From the NCBI GenBank assembly GCA_016711505.1, contig JADJSV010000018.1, positions 310,001-374,000 of the forward strand: a stretch of DNA of 64,000 nt. Direction: 5' to 3'. The notes under the pieces are model-generated. The model saw only the letters and a program-made list of their open reading frames with translations. It made no database searches and was not told the origin of the DNA. The DNA is from Bacteroidota bacterium. Its GTDB lineage: Bacteria > Bacteroidota > Bacteroidia > AKYH767-A > 2013-40CM-41-45. The stretch's first letter is position 1. The number at the start of each line of letters is the position of its first letter. Shown one piece after another: positions 9,321 through 18,246 of the stretch. The translations under genes and the position numbers were made by a program.

Positions 9321-10286
9321 ATGAATCCAATTTATCAATCACTTTTTATTAATTATGCAAAGAGCAGAGCTAAAAAGAAAGGACAGATTTTTCGCAGAGC
9401 CGGTAAACAAGATTACAAATCATTTAAACGTCATGCACGGTCACAATTTATCGATGGCTTTCTGATAATTGCAGGCATGCTTAGTGCAGGTTTGGGTTTA
9501 AAAGGATTTTTACTTCCTAATGGTTTTATTGATGGTGGAGTTATGGGTATCAGTCTGCTGATCTCGGAAATCACAGGCTGGAGTTTGTCTTTTCTCATTG
9601 TTATTATAAATCTTCCGTTTATTTATCTGGGACTAAGGCAAATTAATAAAGTCTTTGCTTTGAAAACTCTTTCAGCAATCGGTGGGCTTGCACTTTGTTT
9701 GTATTTTATTCCTTATCCGATTCTTACATCCGATAAATTACTTGTATCAGTATTTGGAGGTTTTTTTCTTGGAGTTGGAATTGGTCTGGCTATGCGAGGC
9801 GGCGGTGTTATCGATGGAACAGAAATTCTTGCGTTAAGTATTACCCGAAAATCTGTTCTTACAATCGGAGATGTGATCCTGATTATTAATATCATAATAT
9901 TTTGTGTTGCAGCTTTTGTACTATCCTTTGAACAAGCCTTATATTCCATACTGACATATATTTCCGCTGCTAAAACGGTTGATTATATTATTTCCGGAAT
10001 TGAAGAATATACGGGTGTAACAATCATTTCAGAAAGAAGCGATGAGATCCGGAAAATGATCACTGAACAACTTGGACGGGGCGTAACTGTTTACAGAGGA
10101 AAAGGTGGGTACGGTTCTCATGGACATCAGTTAAGTGAAGTTGATATTGTTTTTTCCGTTGTAACCCGTTTGGAAATGTCAACGCTGAAGGCCGAGGTAG
10201 ATAAAATAGATCAAAAGGCTTTTCTCATTACACATAGTATCAAGGATACAAAGGGTGGGATGATAAAAAAACGTCATTTGGTTTAG
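9321..10286 (+). CDS. YitT family membrane protein (DUF161 + DUF2179)
   Basis: Integral inner-membrane protein of 321 residues. A basic N-terminal tail (about 1-35) precedes five or six hydrophobic segments (about 45-225) carrying glycine-rich motifs such as LLPNGFIDGGVMGISLL and GLAMRGGGVIDGTEILAL, both typical of DUF161. A soluble DUF2179 domain closes the protein (about 235-310, GVTVYRGKGGYG). The family is widespread and its transport substrate is not established. It is separated from pepP by a terminator and from thiL by 131 bases, so it is probably its own unit. Family confident, function unknown. Confidence 0.9.
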   Translation: MNPIYQSLFINYAKSRAKKKGQIFRRAGKQDYKSFKRHARSQFIDGFLIIAGMLSAGLGLKGFLLPNGFIDGGVMGISLLISEITGWSLSFLIVIINLPFIYLGLRQINKVFALKTLSAIGGLALCLYFIPYPILTSDKLLVSVFGGFFLGVGIGLAMRGGGVIDGTEILALSITRKSVLTIGDVILIINIIIFCVAAFVLSFEQALYSILTYISAAKTVDYIISGIEEYTGVTIISERSDEIRKMITEQLGRGVTVYRGKGGYGSHGHQLSEVDIVFSVVTRLEMSTLKAEVDKIDQKAFLITHSIKDTKGGMIKKRHLV

Positions 10287-10405
10287 GTGTTTTTTTCTTC
10301 TTACAATTAAACTTTTTTTGAGTTTAAGTGTAGGTTTAAGAGTAAGTTGATAGCAAATGGTTTATCTACCCTTCTGTCACCACCCCACGTAAGCAATCTT
10401 TTTAG

Positions 10406-10413
10406 TACTTTTG
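10406..10413 (+). promoter_or_regulatory. Promoter -7 box abutting the thiL start
   Basis: TACTTTTG fits TAnnTTTG and ends only four bases before the thiL ATG at 10418. With the usual distance from this box to the transcription start, the mRNA would begin at or next to the start codon, implying a leaderless transcript. Confidence 0.5.
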
Positions 10414-10417
10414 CCAC

Positions 10418-11455
10418 ATGTTTGAGAATAAAGAAAACCGCACAGAACTTAGCTCATTGGGAGAGTTTGGATTGATAGATCAGATTGCTTCTGCAGTTGA
10501 ATTAAAAAATCCGGAAAGTGTCAGAGGAATCGGAGACGATGCTGCAGTGATCGATAATGGTGATGAAATGACCGTTGTTACTACTGATATGCTTGTTGAA
10601 GGTGTTCATTTTGACCTTACTTTTCAACCATTAAAGCATTTGGGTTATAAAGCTGTCACGGTCAATCTGAGTGATATTTATGCAATGAATGCCACACCCA
10701 AACAAATTGTTGTCGGAATAGCTATTTCAAACCGATTTTCCCTGGAAGCAATTGAAGAATTATATGAAGGAATTCAGATGGCTTGCGATAAATATTCTGT
10801 CGATCTGGTTGGTGGTGATACTACTTCCTCAACTTCAGGTTTAGTTATTTCGATTACTGCAATTGGTAAAGCCAAAAGAGAAGACATTGTCTACAGAAAT
10901 GGGGCGGGAGTCGGAGATCTGATTTGTGTATCAGGTGATCTGGGTGGAGCATACGTTGGATTACAATTGCTCGAAAGAGAAAAGAAAATTTTTCTTGAGA
11001 ATCCAAAGATCCAGCCTGATCTGAGTAATGCTGATTACATTCTCGAGCGTCAGTTAAAACCTGAACCAAGAAAAGATATTATAGATAAATTGAAACAAGT
11101 GGATGTCAAACCAACAGCAATGATCGACATCTCTGACGGACTGTCTTCTGAAGTAATGCATCTTTGTAAACAATCTCAAACAGGTTGCACTTTATATGAA
11201 GACAAATTTCCAATTGATCCGCAAACTTACGAGAAGGCTAGAGAATTTAATTTAGACCCGACTGTTTGTGCTTTAAGTGGTGGCGAAGATTATGAATTAC
11301 TTTTTACGATCAAACAATCTGACTATGAAAAGATGCGGATGCATGTTGATATTTCAATTGTCGGTCACATGGTTGCAAAAGAAGAAGGTTTGCACCTCAT
11401 AGATAAATCAGGAAATCAGGTTAAGTTGCAAGCACAAGGTTGGAAAGCTTTCTGA
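10418..11455 (+). CDS. thiL: Thiamine-monophosphate kinase
   Basis: ThiL phosphorylates thiamine monophosphate to thiamine pyrophosphate with ATP, the last step of cofactor B1 synthesis. The 345-residue protein has the AIR-synthase-like fold with its diagnostic blocks: GIGDDAAVI (about 44), TTDMLVEGVHF, NLSDIYAMNATP, VGGDTT (about 135), DISDGLSSE (about 230) and SGGEDYELLF (about 290). The N-terminal RTELSSLGEFGLID is the form usual in Bacteroidota. Its TGA stop overlaps the stop of the convergent gene in the palindrome TGATCA. No other thiamine genes are nearby. Confidence 0.95.
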   Translation: MFENKENRTELSSLGEFGLIDQIASAVELKNPESVRGIGDDAAVIDNGDEMTVVTTDMLVEGVHFDLTFQPLKHLGYKAVTVNLSDIYAMNATPKQIVVGIAISNRFSLEAIEELYEGIQMACDKYSVDLVGGDTTSSTSGLVISITAIGKAKREDIVYRNGAGVGDLICVSGDLGGAYVGLQLLEREKKIFLENPKIQPDLSNADYILERQLKPEPRKDIIDKLKQVDVKPTAMIDISDGLSSEVMHLCKQSQTGCTLYEDKFPIDPQTYEKAREFNLDPTVCALSGGEDYELLFTIKQSDYEKMRMHVDISIVGHMVAKEEGLHLIDKSGNQVKLQAQGWKAF

Positions 11456-12148
11456 TCAATAACTTGCCCAGCCAATTCCAATACTCAATCCAAAAGTTAT
11501 AGTTGATTTATGATAAGTAACTGATTTGTCAATGATACTTCCTGTTGGAATTGAAAGATCGTAAACATTTTTTGGCAGGAATGCATAACCAAAATTAAAA
11601 TAAAATATAAACCCTTCCAGATTACTTCTGTGTCCTATAGTTAACGATAATGGAGTTATGAAAACACTTTGTGAATATTCTCCATTCACTTCTATATCGT
11701 GAAAACTTGTCTGAGGAGAATTATAGTCTCCTATGTAATGAATTATAGTAGTTTCTTTTCTACTTTGAAAACTGGCTTTACTTGCCATGTACCATGAATT
11801 TTCATCATTATCACGGAAAAAATATCTGGACTCAAATGTAAGTTTGAGTGTAGTGTGCTTTCTTGAAAAACCAATATCCGTTACATCATTATCATATTGG
11901 TACAATCCGTCTCTATAATCATAACTAAAAGTATCGTCAAGATCATCCGGATACTCCATGCCGGGATTTATTAAAATACTGATTCTGCTGTTTAGGTTTT
12001 GTTCGTAACCAATTCCAAAGGCAGAGTTGTCAGTACCAGTTCGCCCAACTTCATTATATTCTATTAAAGTTAACTTAATGGCCTGTGCAAAAACGAAGTT
12101 TGCATTAACAGAAAGAAAAAAAGCGAACAGAATAAATTTGAATTTCAT
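11456..12148 (-). CDS. Secreted beta-rich protein, paralogue of neighbour (unknown function)
   Basis: Exported protein of about 230 residues. I place the start at 12148 (MKFKFILFAFFLSVNANF, a clean signal peptide ending FAQ) and not eight codons upstream. Mature sequence begins AIKLTLIEYNEVGRTG and contains GIGYEQNLNSRIS. It ends in alternating hydrophobic and polar strands (TFGLSIGIGWASY), as in small outer-membrane beta-barrels. It aligns along its length with the adjacent 12182-12874 product (QAIK start, FGYEQN block, GVSW-type end), so the two arose by tandem duplication. It is the last gene of a leftward unit headed by an HtrA-like protease. Function unknown. Confidence 0.75.
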   Translation of the reverse strand: MKFKFILFAFFLSVNANFVFAQAIKLTLIEYNEVGRTGTDNSAFGIGYEQNLNSRISILINPGMEYPDDLDDTFSYDYRDGLYQYDNDVTDIGFSRKHTTLKLTFESRYFFRDNDENSWYMASKASFQSRKETTIIHYIGDYNSPQTSFHDIEVNGEYSQSVFITPLSLTIGHRSNLEGFIFYFNFGYAFLPKNVYDLSIPTGSIIDKSVTYHKSTITFGLSIGIGWASY

Positions 12149-12181
12149 GAGTTGTTTTTGTTGTTCGTTCAAGGAATAAAT

Positions 12182-12874
12182 TTAGTCTGCCCAACTAACG
12201 CCAAAACATAAGGCAATGTGAAATGAAACAGGATCAAACATTGTTTCTACTCCTCTGTTGTGAAGAAACTGTGGCTTAACATCTTTTTTATTTCCAAATG
12301 GAAGGATGGATAAGCCCAGGTAAAAATCATAATACCAGCCGTCGAATTCACTTCTTGATCCGAGATCGAATGATATGGGTACAAGAGTCAGATCCTGCTT
12401 GTAAACACCGTAAGAAATATCAAATGCATTATATACAGGAGATTGATCCAGCCAGATATTTTGTATGTCATATTCAATTTCAGATTTTACAAGACCTATA
12501 CTTGTTGAAAAATATCCGCCATCTAAATTATCCTCAAAAAAATATTTTGAAGTATAAACGAATTCATGCCAGTTTGAAATATTTAAAATATCGAATGAAA
12601 CATTATATCCAACACCATTTTCATATCCAACAAAACTGTATGAATTAACTAACGTACTATAATCCGGATCAATAGAATATCCTTTTCTATATGTCAGACC
12701 CAATGAGATCTTTTCTCCTACATTTTGTTCGTATCCAAAACCGTAATAGAAAGTACTTGTATAAGATTTCTGAAGGGTAGTGTACCCCAGTACATCCATT
12801 TTTATCGCCTGAGAATAAACCGGATTTTGTACGATGAGAAAATATATGCAGACGAATATGATCTTTAATTTCAT
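12182..12874 (-). CDS. Secreted beta-rich protein, paralogue of neighbour (unknown function)
   Basis: Exported protein of 230 residues with a signal peptide ending near YSQ (residue 22). Mature sequence AIKMDVLGYTTLQK is followed by YGFGYEQNVGEKISLGL and strand-like repeats with aromatic ends, finishing SFHIALCFGVSWAD. The pattern suggests an outer-membrane beta-barrel, but I recognise no named family. It is the middle gene of a leftward three-gene unit: 32 bases after the protease gene and about 33 bases before its paralogue's assigned start. Function unknown; a link to envelope quality control is inferred only from the neighbour. Confidence 0.75.
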   Translation of the reverse strand: MKLKIIFVCIYFLIVQNPVYSQAIKMDVLGYTTLQKSYTSTFYYGFGYEQNVGEKISLGLTYRKGYSIDPDYSTLVNSYSFVGYENGVGYNVSFDILNISNWHEFVYTSKYFFEDNLDGGYFSTSIGLVKSEIEYDIQNIWLDQSPVYNAFDISYGVYKQDLTLVPISFDLGSRSEFDGWYYDFYLGLSILPFGNKKDVKPQFLHNRGVETMFDPVSFHIALCFGVSWAD

Positions 12875-12906
12875 GTGGGTAGAGTTAATAACGATTAGTG
12901 TCCGGA

Positions 12907-14424
12907 TCAGAATTTGATATTCAATTTATCTAATACAACTTTAGATGGAATACAGAAGCCAATTCCTTCTATACCTTTTCCAGAAAGTTTCATCGTTGTT
13001 ACACCAATCACTTCACCGTTTTCGTTGATCAACGGTCCGCCGCTATTACCTGAATTAATACTTACATCAGTCTGAATATAACTCATGTTGTTTATTTCTC
13101 TTATTCCTGAAACGATGCCACTTGTTATTGTCTGACCAAGACTTGTTTCCAATGGTGTGCCGATAGCGTATACTGGATCTCCGGTTTCAATGGCATCACT
13201 GTTACCCATGTAAAGTGGTTTAAGTTCTTCTGCATCTATTTTTAAAAGCAATAAGTCGTAGTCTTCATTACTTTTTACAACTGTTGCTTTTAATTTTACA
13301 TTGGAATTTAATTTTACCTGAATATTGTTTTTCTGACCATCAGCGACGTGATAATTTGTCACAATATATCCGTCAGGTGAAATTATAAACCCACTTCCAA
13401 ATCCATCTTTTGTCAGAACAGTTACAACACCTTCTTTAGTGGTCTTGAACATATCTTTCTTTGTCTCAAAATTAACTTTAGGAGAAGTAGAGATCTTTAT
13501 CTCAGAACCTTTTGAATCTGACAAATAAATTTTTTCATTTTTATCGAGGAAGTCATAAAGGGTGTCAATGGCTAATAATTCAGATATGGATTCTGACATC
13601 AGGTCGTCAAGGATTGTAGTAGTTGTTCCTTTTGAACGACTCATGCTAACATTGGTAACAATAGATCCGATCTTATCTTTGCCATCCGTACCTCGGAAAA
13701 AATTCCATGTACATTTCATCGATTCTGTTCCTTCATATAATTTCAGATATTTACCTTTAACAGTAAAATCAATAGAGTTGATTACCGGTTTGACACGAAC
13801 CTTAGCTTTGGTCATACCTGATTTAGCATTATTGTTCGATGATACTGTTACAGCATCAATATAACTTTTTTCCAGTTTTTCGATAATTGTATTTTCTATG
13901 TAATCAATATCGCCAATAGATCTTGAAGCTCCTTTGTCAGAAGGTTTTTTAGTCATTCCATTTACACGACCTTTTACCATCTCTTCATTCTCATATGAAG
14001 TCTTATCTATTGCAAGCAAAATCGGCCGGTCATATTCCTTTGGCGCTTTTTTAAGATCAACAACCTTATTCTTAGGTTCTATGTAAGTTATATTGTCAGA
14101 AGGAAGATCAACTATACACGGTATACATAACAATAATGCATCAAGAAAAAGTAAACCGTTTTTTGTTTTTCTGTAAATAGGCACTTGTTTACTTACATAC
14201 CCTTCTTTTTTAATTGTAAGAAGTTTTACTTTCGATCCTACTTTTTTCATATCGAAAGGAGTTGTTCCAATCATATGATCATTTTCATCATATACTTCTG
14301 CAGGACCGGGCGTAGCATCCAGAGTATTAGTTCCTTTCTCAGGACTTAAAATAGTAGCACAACTCGAAATAATCATCGAAATTGATAATATAAGGCAATA
14401 AAATTGCGTTTTCTTAAGGGTCAT
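12907..14424 (-). CDS. HtrA-like serine protease lipoprotein with PEGA-like domain
   Basis: Lipoprotein of 505 residues (lipid Cys22 after SS). After the lipobox comes a PEGA-like domain (about 38-85, GPAEVYDEND and TIKKEGYVSK) and a region of unknown fold (about 110-310). A trypsin-like domain with a complete triad follows: His359 in TNYHVAD, Asp390 in EDYDLLLL and Ser461 in SGNSGGPL, with GSGFIISPDGYIVTN just before the histidine. No PDZ domain follows, unlike DegP/DegQ; the unknown middle region may do substrate selection or anchoring. It heads a unit with two paralogous exported proteins. Protease activity is well supported, targets unknown. Confidence 0.88.
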   Translation of the reverse strand: MTLKKTQFYCLILSISMIISSCATILSPEKGTNTLDATPGPAEVYDENDHMIGTTPFDMKKVGSKVKLLTIKKEGYVSKQVPIYRKTKNGLLFLDALLLCIPCIVDLPSDNITYIEPKNKVVDLKKAPKEYDRPILLAIDKTSYENEEMVKGRVNGMTKKPSDKGASRSIGDIDYIENTIIEKLEKSYIDAVTVSSNNNAKSGMTKAKVRVKPVINSIDFTVKGKYLKLYEGTESMKCTWNFFRGTDGKDKIGSIVTNVSMSRSKGTTTTILDDLMSESISELLAIDTLYDFLDKNEKIYLSDSKGSEIKISTSPKVNFETKKDMFKTTKEGVVTVLTKDGFGSGFIISPDGYIVTNYHVADGQKNNIQVKLNSNVKLKATVVKSNEDYDLLLLKIDAEELKPLYMGNSDAIETGDPVYAIGTPLETSLGQTITSGIVSGIREINNMSYIQTDVSINSGNSGGPLINENGEVIGVTTMKLSGKGIEGIGFCIPSKVVLDKLNIKF

Positions 14425-14606
14425 GTGGGCTCAAATTTGCTGTCGACAAATATAATATTTATTGATTGGTATCAAAATCTTTATTTACTTGCGCGCAGTT
14501 ATCCACATTCAAAAAATTATAATCTTAAATTTAATTATCACTGATTCGTCATAGAGATACTTTGATGATGAATCAAACATTAATAGCATTAAAGAAACCA
14601 AGTCAT

Positions 14607-16169
14607 ATGAAATTGAAATTATTTTTATTACTTCTTTTACTGAACGTAAATCTATTTGCTCAAAATGGATTAGGTAAATTTTCTGTTAAATGGGGACCGC
14701 AACTAAAAGGCACCAACAGCGGATCAATTTCCGATTTGATCGGAATGGACGATGATTTCTATTACTTCGGTGCCAGACTTAAAAATGATCTTACAATAGA
14801 AAAACTGGATAAAAATCTTGATAACCCTGTCAACTTTATTTTTGAAGAAAAGAACAGAGAAACGAAAGAAAGATTTAGTCTATTTGAAAGAGTCTATTTC
14901 GCAGATCGCTTATATGTTTTCAAAACTAATATTGATAAGGACACGAAAACAACTACACTATTGGCTGAGGAAGTCAATAAGAAAACGATGACGTCTGTAG
15001 GAAGCGATAAAAAAATTGCCGCAATTCAATATGAAAAAAGAAGGGAAAAAGGAGATTTCTCAATCTACACTTCTGCAAATGATAGTTACCTGATGGTTAT
15101 TGAAGAAATTCCTGTTGAGAAAGATGAGAACGAAAAATTCAATGTGATCATGTTTGATAATGCTCTGAATATTACCTGGAAAAAAAATATTCAATTGCCA
15201 TATCAGAATACACTGTTCAGAACAAATAGATTTATGGTAGATGATAACGGGAATTTTTATGTCTTAGGAATTTTGTATCGCGATAAGGATAGTTGGGTGA
15301 AAAAAGAAGTAAACTATACTCATCATATTATTGTATTCAATGATCAGGGAAATTCAACCATTGATTATGAAGTTAAACTCAAAGACAAATTTATAGCGGA
15401 TATTACTTTCAGAATTAATAAGGATGGTGATATCACATGTGCAGGCTTCTATAGTAATCTGGGAAAAGGAGGTATTAATGGTGCCTTTTTCCTTACTCTT
15501 GATCCAATTTCAAAGCAAGTCAAAGCTTCTAATTTTAAGGAATTCGATATGGATTTCATGACCGAATACATGACCGAAAAGGAAGAAAAGAAAGCAAAAA
15601 AGAATGAAGAAAAAGGTAAGGAAATGGAACTCGGCTCATATCACTTAAGGTCATTGATAAAAAGATCAGACGGTGGTGCCATACTGGTTGCTGAACAGAT
15701 CTATATTTATACGTACACTTACCCTTGCGGTAATAATATGACTTGTAGTGCCACGATCTATAATTATAACGATATAATCGTAGTTAATATTGATGCTGAA
15801 GGAAAAATCGAATGGTCGAAGAAAGTTCCAAAACGCCAGCGTTCAAAAAATGATGGCGGAAGTTATTCGTCATTTGCTTTAATGGTAACAGATGATTTCA
15901 TTGGATTTATTTACAATGATAACAGAGATAATTTAGAAATTGAAACAACCAGAAACCTGAAGAATTTCAATTTGAGAGATAGAAATGGAATTGTCACCAT
16001 TGCAAGAATTAATAATCAAGGGAAATTAACTCGTGAAACATTGTTTGACAATAAAGAAGTCGAAGTCGTTATTCAACCAAGAGTCTGTGAACAAGTAGAC
16101 GACAATAATTTAATGATCTTCGGCCAGAAAAGAAAATACGATCAATTTGGAATTGTCTCATTCAATTGA
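14607..16169 (+). CDS. Exported protein of unknown function
   Basis: Exported protein of about 520 residues. I place the start at 14607 (MKLKLFLLLLLLNVNLFAQ, a textbook signal peptide); an in-frame ATG 15 codons earlier (14562) would give an atypical N-terminal extension. The mature chain is rich in repeated strand-turn motifs with DxNG turns (DDNGNFYVLGILY, NKDGDITCAGFY, NIDAEGKIEWSKKV), as in beta-propeller proteins. It carries a charged linker near 345-365 and no T9SS sorting domain. No enzyme motif is seen. A strong terminator follows. Real gene; function unknown. Confidence 0.75.
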   Translation: MKLKLFLLLLLLNVNLFAQNGLGKFSVKWGPQLKGTNSGSISDLIGMDDDFYYFGARLKNDLTIEKLDKNLDNPVNFIFEEKNRETKERFSLFERVYFADRLYVFKTNIDKDTKTTTLLAEEVNKKTMTSVGSDKKIAAIQYEKRREKGDFSIYTSANDSYLMVIEEIPVEKDENEKFNVIMFDNALNITWKKNIQLPYQNTLFRTNRFMVDDNGNFYVLGILYRDKDSWVKKEVNYTHHIIVFNDQGNSTIDYEVKLKDKFIADITFRINKDGDITCAGFYSNLGKGGINGAFFLTLDPISKQVKASNFKEFDMDFMTEYMTEKEEKKAKKNEEKGKEMELGSYHLRSLIKRSDGGAILVAEQIYIYTYTYPCGNNMTCSATIYNYNDIIVVNIDAEGKIEWSKKVPKRQRSKNDGGSYSSFALMVTDDFIGFIYNDNRDNLEIETTRNLKNFNLRDRNGIVTIARINNQGKLTRETLFDNKEVEVVIQPRVCEQVDDNNLMIFGQKRKYDQFGIVSFN

Positions 16170-16190
16170 ATATTTTAAATATTCATTGGA

Positions 16191-16230
16191 AGGGGATAGT
16201 TTCTTAGAAAATTATCCCCTTTTTTATTTT
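16191..16230 (+). terminator. Intrinsic terminator
   Basis: AGGGGATAGTTT and AAATTATCCCCT pair across a short AT loop (16191-16220) and are followed by TTTTTATTTT, ending transcription of the exported-protein gene before the MFS gene. Confidence 0.85.
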
Positions 16231-16266
16231 TAAAAAAAAAGTCATTTGGTTTAAATAAAATTCAAA

Positions 16267-17481
16267 GTGAAAAAAATAAAAAATTTATATCGTGATGCAT
16301 ACAGCGGGTTGTCCAGACCTGCCTGGTTGTTGTCAATGGTTATGTTCGTGAACCGGGCCGGGACTATGGTTATGCCTTTCATGACTCTTTACTTGACGAC
16401 TGCATTAGGTTACACTATTGGAAAAGCAGGGTGGGTGATGGCATGTTTTGGCTGCGGAGCAGTAGTTGGTGGCTGGTTAGGAGGAAAACTAACAGACAAA
16501 TTTGGATTCTATTTTATCCAGCTGTTTGCTTTGTTAGGTGGTGGATTAATGTTCTTTGTGATAGGACAACTTACGGAGTTTTCGCAGATCTGTATTGCAA
16601 GTTTTATCCTTGCGTCTATTAATGAAGCATTTCGTCCGGCAAATTCTTCTGCTATTACTCATTATAGTACACTTGAAAACAGAACGCGATCTTTCGCATT
16701 GAATCGCCTTGCTATAAATGTTGGCTGGGCTTTCGGTGGTGCATTAGGTGGAATTATCGCTTCAACAAATTATCATTTGTTGTTCTGGATCGATGGCATT
16801 ACTAATATTCTTGCGGCATTTTTTCTCTACTTCGCACTTGCGCCTTCTAAAATAAAATCGGTTCACAAAGCGGTAGAAAAGAAACCGGATGTGATCCGAT
16901 CTCCTTACAGAGATAAAAATTATCTGATTTACATAATCTGTGTGTTCCTTTATGCATTTACTTTTTTTCAGTTGTTTACTACTCAACCGGTATATTTCAA
17001 AAGAGAATTGAATTTAGCTGAAACATCAATTGGAATTTTAATGGCTCTGAATGGATTGGTAATTACAGCATTTGAAATGATCATTGTACATTCTATTGAC
17101 GGGAAAAGAAACACACTGCAATTGATATCTCTGGGTTCAGTGTTATTAGGATTTTCATACCTGATTTTCAATTTATTTCCCGGAGGATTTTTACTTGCGC
17201 TTATTTCTACATTGATTTGTGTTGGTGGTGAAATATTTTCTCTGCCTTTTATGAACTCTCATGCTATGAGCAGAACAAATGCGCATAACCGTGGACAATA
17301 TGCCGGTCTGTTTACGATGGCATGGGCTGTTGCTCAAGTACTTGGTCCCGCAGCAGGTAGTCAGATCGCCTACAATTTTGGATTTCCTGTAATGTGGTGG
17401 ATAATGGGTGGAATATTTATTGTAGCATCAATGGGCTTTAGTTATTTAAAGAAAAGAGAAAGTGCAGAACAATTGTCCTGA
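16267..17481 (+). CDS. Major facilitator superfamily transporter
   Basis: Twelve-segment MFS permease of 404 residues. The GTG start at 16267 gives MKKIKNLYRDAYSGLSRPAWLL. The MFS signature loop between helices 2 and 3 is visible as GGWLGGKLTDKFGF (about 67-80), and GGALGGIIASTNYHLLFWID marks helices 5-6. A cytoplasmic linker lies near 195-215. The pattern resembles drug/H+ antiporter-type DHA1 families, but the substrate cannot be set. The aromatic amino acid hydroxylase gene begins 40 bases downstream on the same strand, so co-transcription is possible. Confidence 0.88.
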   Translation: MKKIKNLYRDAYSGLSRPAWLLSMVMFVNRAGTMVMPFMTLYLTTALGYTIGKAGWVMACFGCGAVVGGWLGGKLTDKFGFYFIQLFALLGGGLMFFVIGQLTEFSQICIASFILASINEAFRPANSSAITHYSTLENRTRSFALNRLAINVGWAFGGALGGIIASTNYHLLFWIDGITNILAAFFLYFALAPSKIKSVHKAVEKKPDVIRSPYRDKNYLIYIICVFLYAFTFFQLFTTQPVYFKRELNLAETSIGILMALNGLVITAFEMIIVHSIDGKRNTLQLISLGSVLLGFSYLIFNLFPGGFLLALISTLICVGGEIFSLPFMNSHAMSRTNAHNRGQYAGLFTMAWAVAQVLGPAAGSQIAYNFGFPVMWWIMGGIFIVASMGFSYLKKRESAEQLS

Positions 17482-17521
17482 GAATTTCGTACAAACTCTC
17501 TTCGAATAAACTTAACATAGA

Positions 17522-18244
17522 ATGAACAGGCCCAATTCACAAATTTATTCTGATTATACCGACGAAGATTTCCGGGTATGGAAAATATTGTTTGACCGGC
17601 AAATGGATATTTTGTCACAAACAGTTTCCCGGAATTATCTCGACGCATTGAAAATTGTCAATTTCAGAAACGATAAGATCCCGGATTTTAACGAGGTCAA
17701 TTCAACTTTGAACGATCTGACAGGTTGGAATCTGCATGTAGTTCCTAATATCAGTCCGCAAAAAGAATTTTTCAAATACCTGTCTGAAAAAAAATTTACA
17801 GCTACCTGCTGGTTGCGATCATTTGAACAACTTGATTATATAGAAGAGCCGGATATGTTTCATGATGTATTTGCTCATGTTCCACTTTTAAGCAATACTG
17901 CATATTGCAATTTCTTCAAGGGTATCAGCGATATAGCCCTTGAACATATTGATGATCCGAAAGCAATCGAACTGCTTGGAAGAATTTATTGGTTCACTAT
18001 TGAATTCGGATTGATCAGAGAGAATGATAAATTAAAGATCTATGGCGCCGGAATAATTTCTTCTAATGGAGAAACTAAACATTGTCTGAGTAATGAATGT
18101 GAAAAATTGAACTTTGATGTAAATAAAATCATGTCAACCGATTTCAGAACCGATATTCTCCAGGATAAATATTTTGTTATTGATTCGTTTGATCAGCTCT
18201 ATAATGCACTGCCCGAAATAAGGAAATTAGTAATTAATAATTAA
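17522..18244 (+). CDS. phhA: Phenylalanine 4-monooxygenase (pterin-dependent)
   Basis: Monomeric bacterial aromatic amino acid hydroxylase, 240 residues, converting phenylalanine to tyrosine with tetrahydropterin and O2. The non-haem iron facial triad is present: His114 and His119 in PDMFHDVFAHVPLL, and Glu161 in YWFTIEFGLI. The glycine usually found in the HDxxGH motif is alanine here (Ala118). The regulatory ACT domain of animal enzymes is absent, as in other bacteria. It follows an MFS gene by 40 bases, and a lipoprotein gene is convergent two bases beyond its stop. Phenylalanine is the likely substrate by length and family. Confidence 0.92.
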   Translation: MNRPNSQIYSDYTDEDFRVWKILFDRQMDILSQTVSRNYLDALKIVNFRNDKIPDFNEVNSTLNDLTGWNLHVVPNISPQKEFFKYLSEKKFTATCWLRSFEQLDYIEEPDMFHDVFAHVPLLSNTAYCNFFKGISDIALEHIDDPKAIELLGRIYWFTIEFGLIRENDKLKIYGAGIISSNGETKHCLSNECEKLNFDVNKIMSTDFRTDILQDKYFVIDSFDQLYNALPEIRKLVINN

Positions 18245-18246
18245 CC

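Noticed and set aside
14499..14507. TTATCCACA, a consensus DnaA box
   Set aside because: Single box without a cluster, AT-rich unwinding element or dnaA/dnaN neighbours; a chance match in a 64-kb AT-rich window is plausible.
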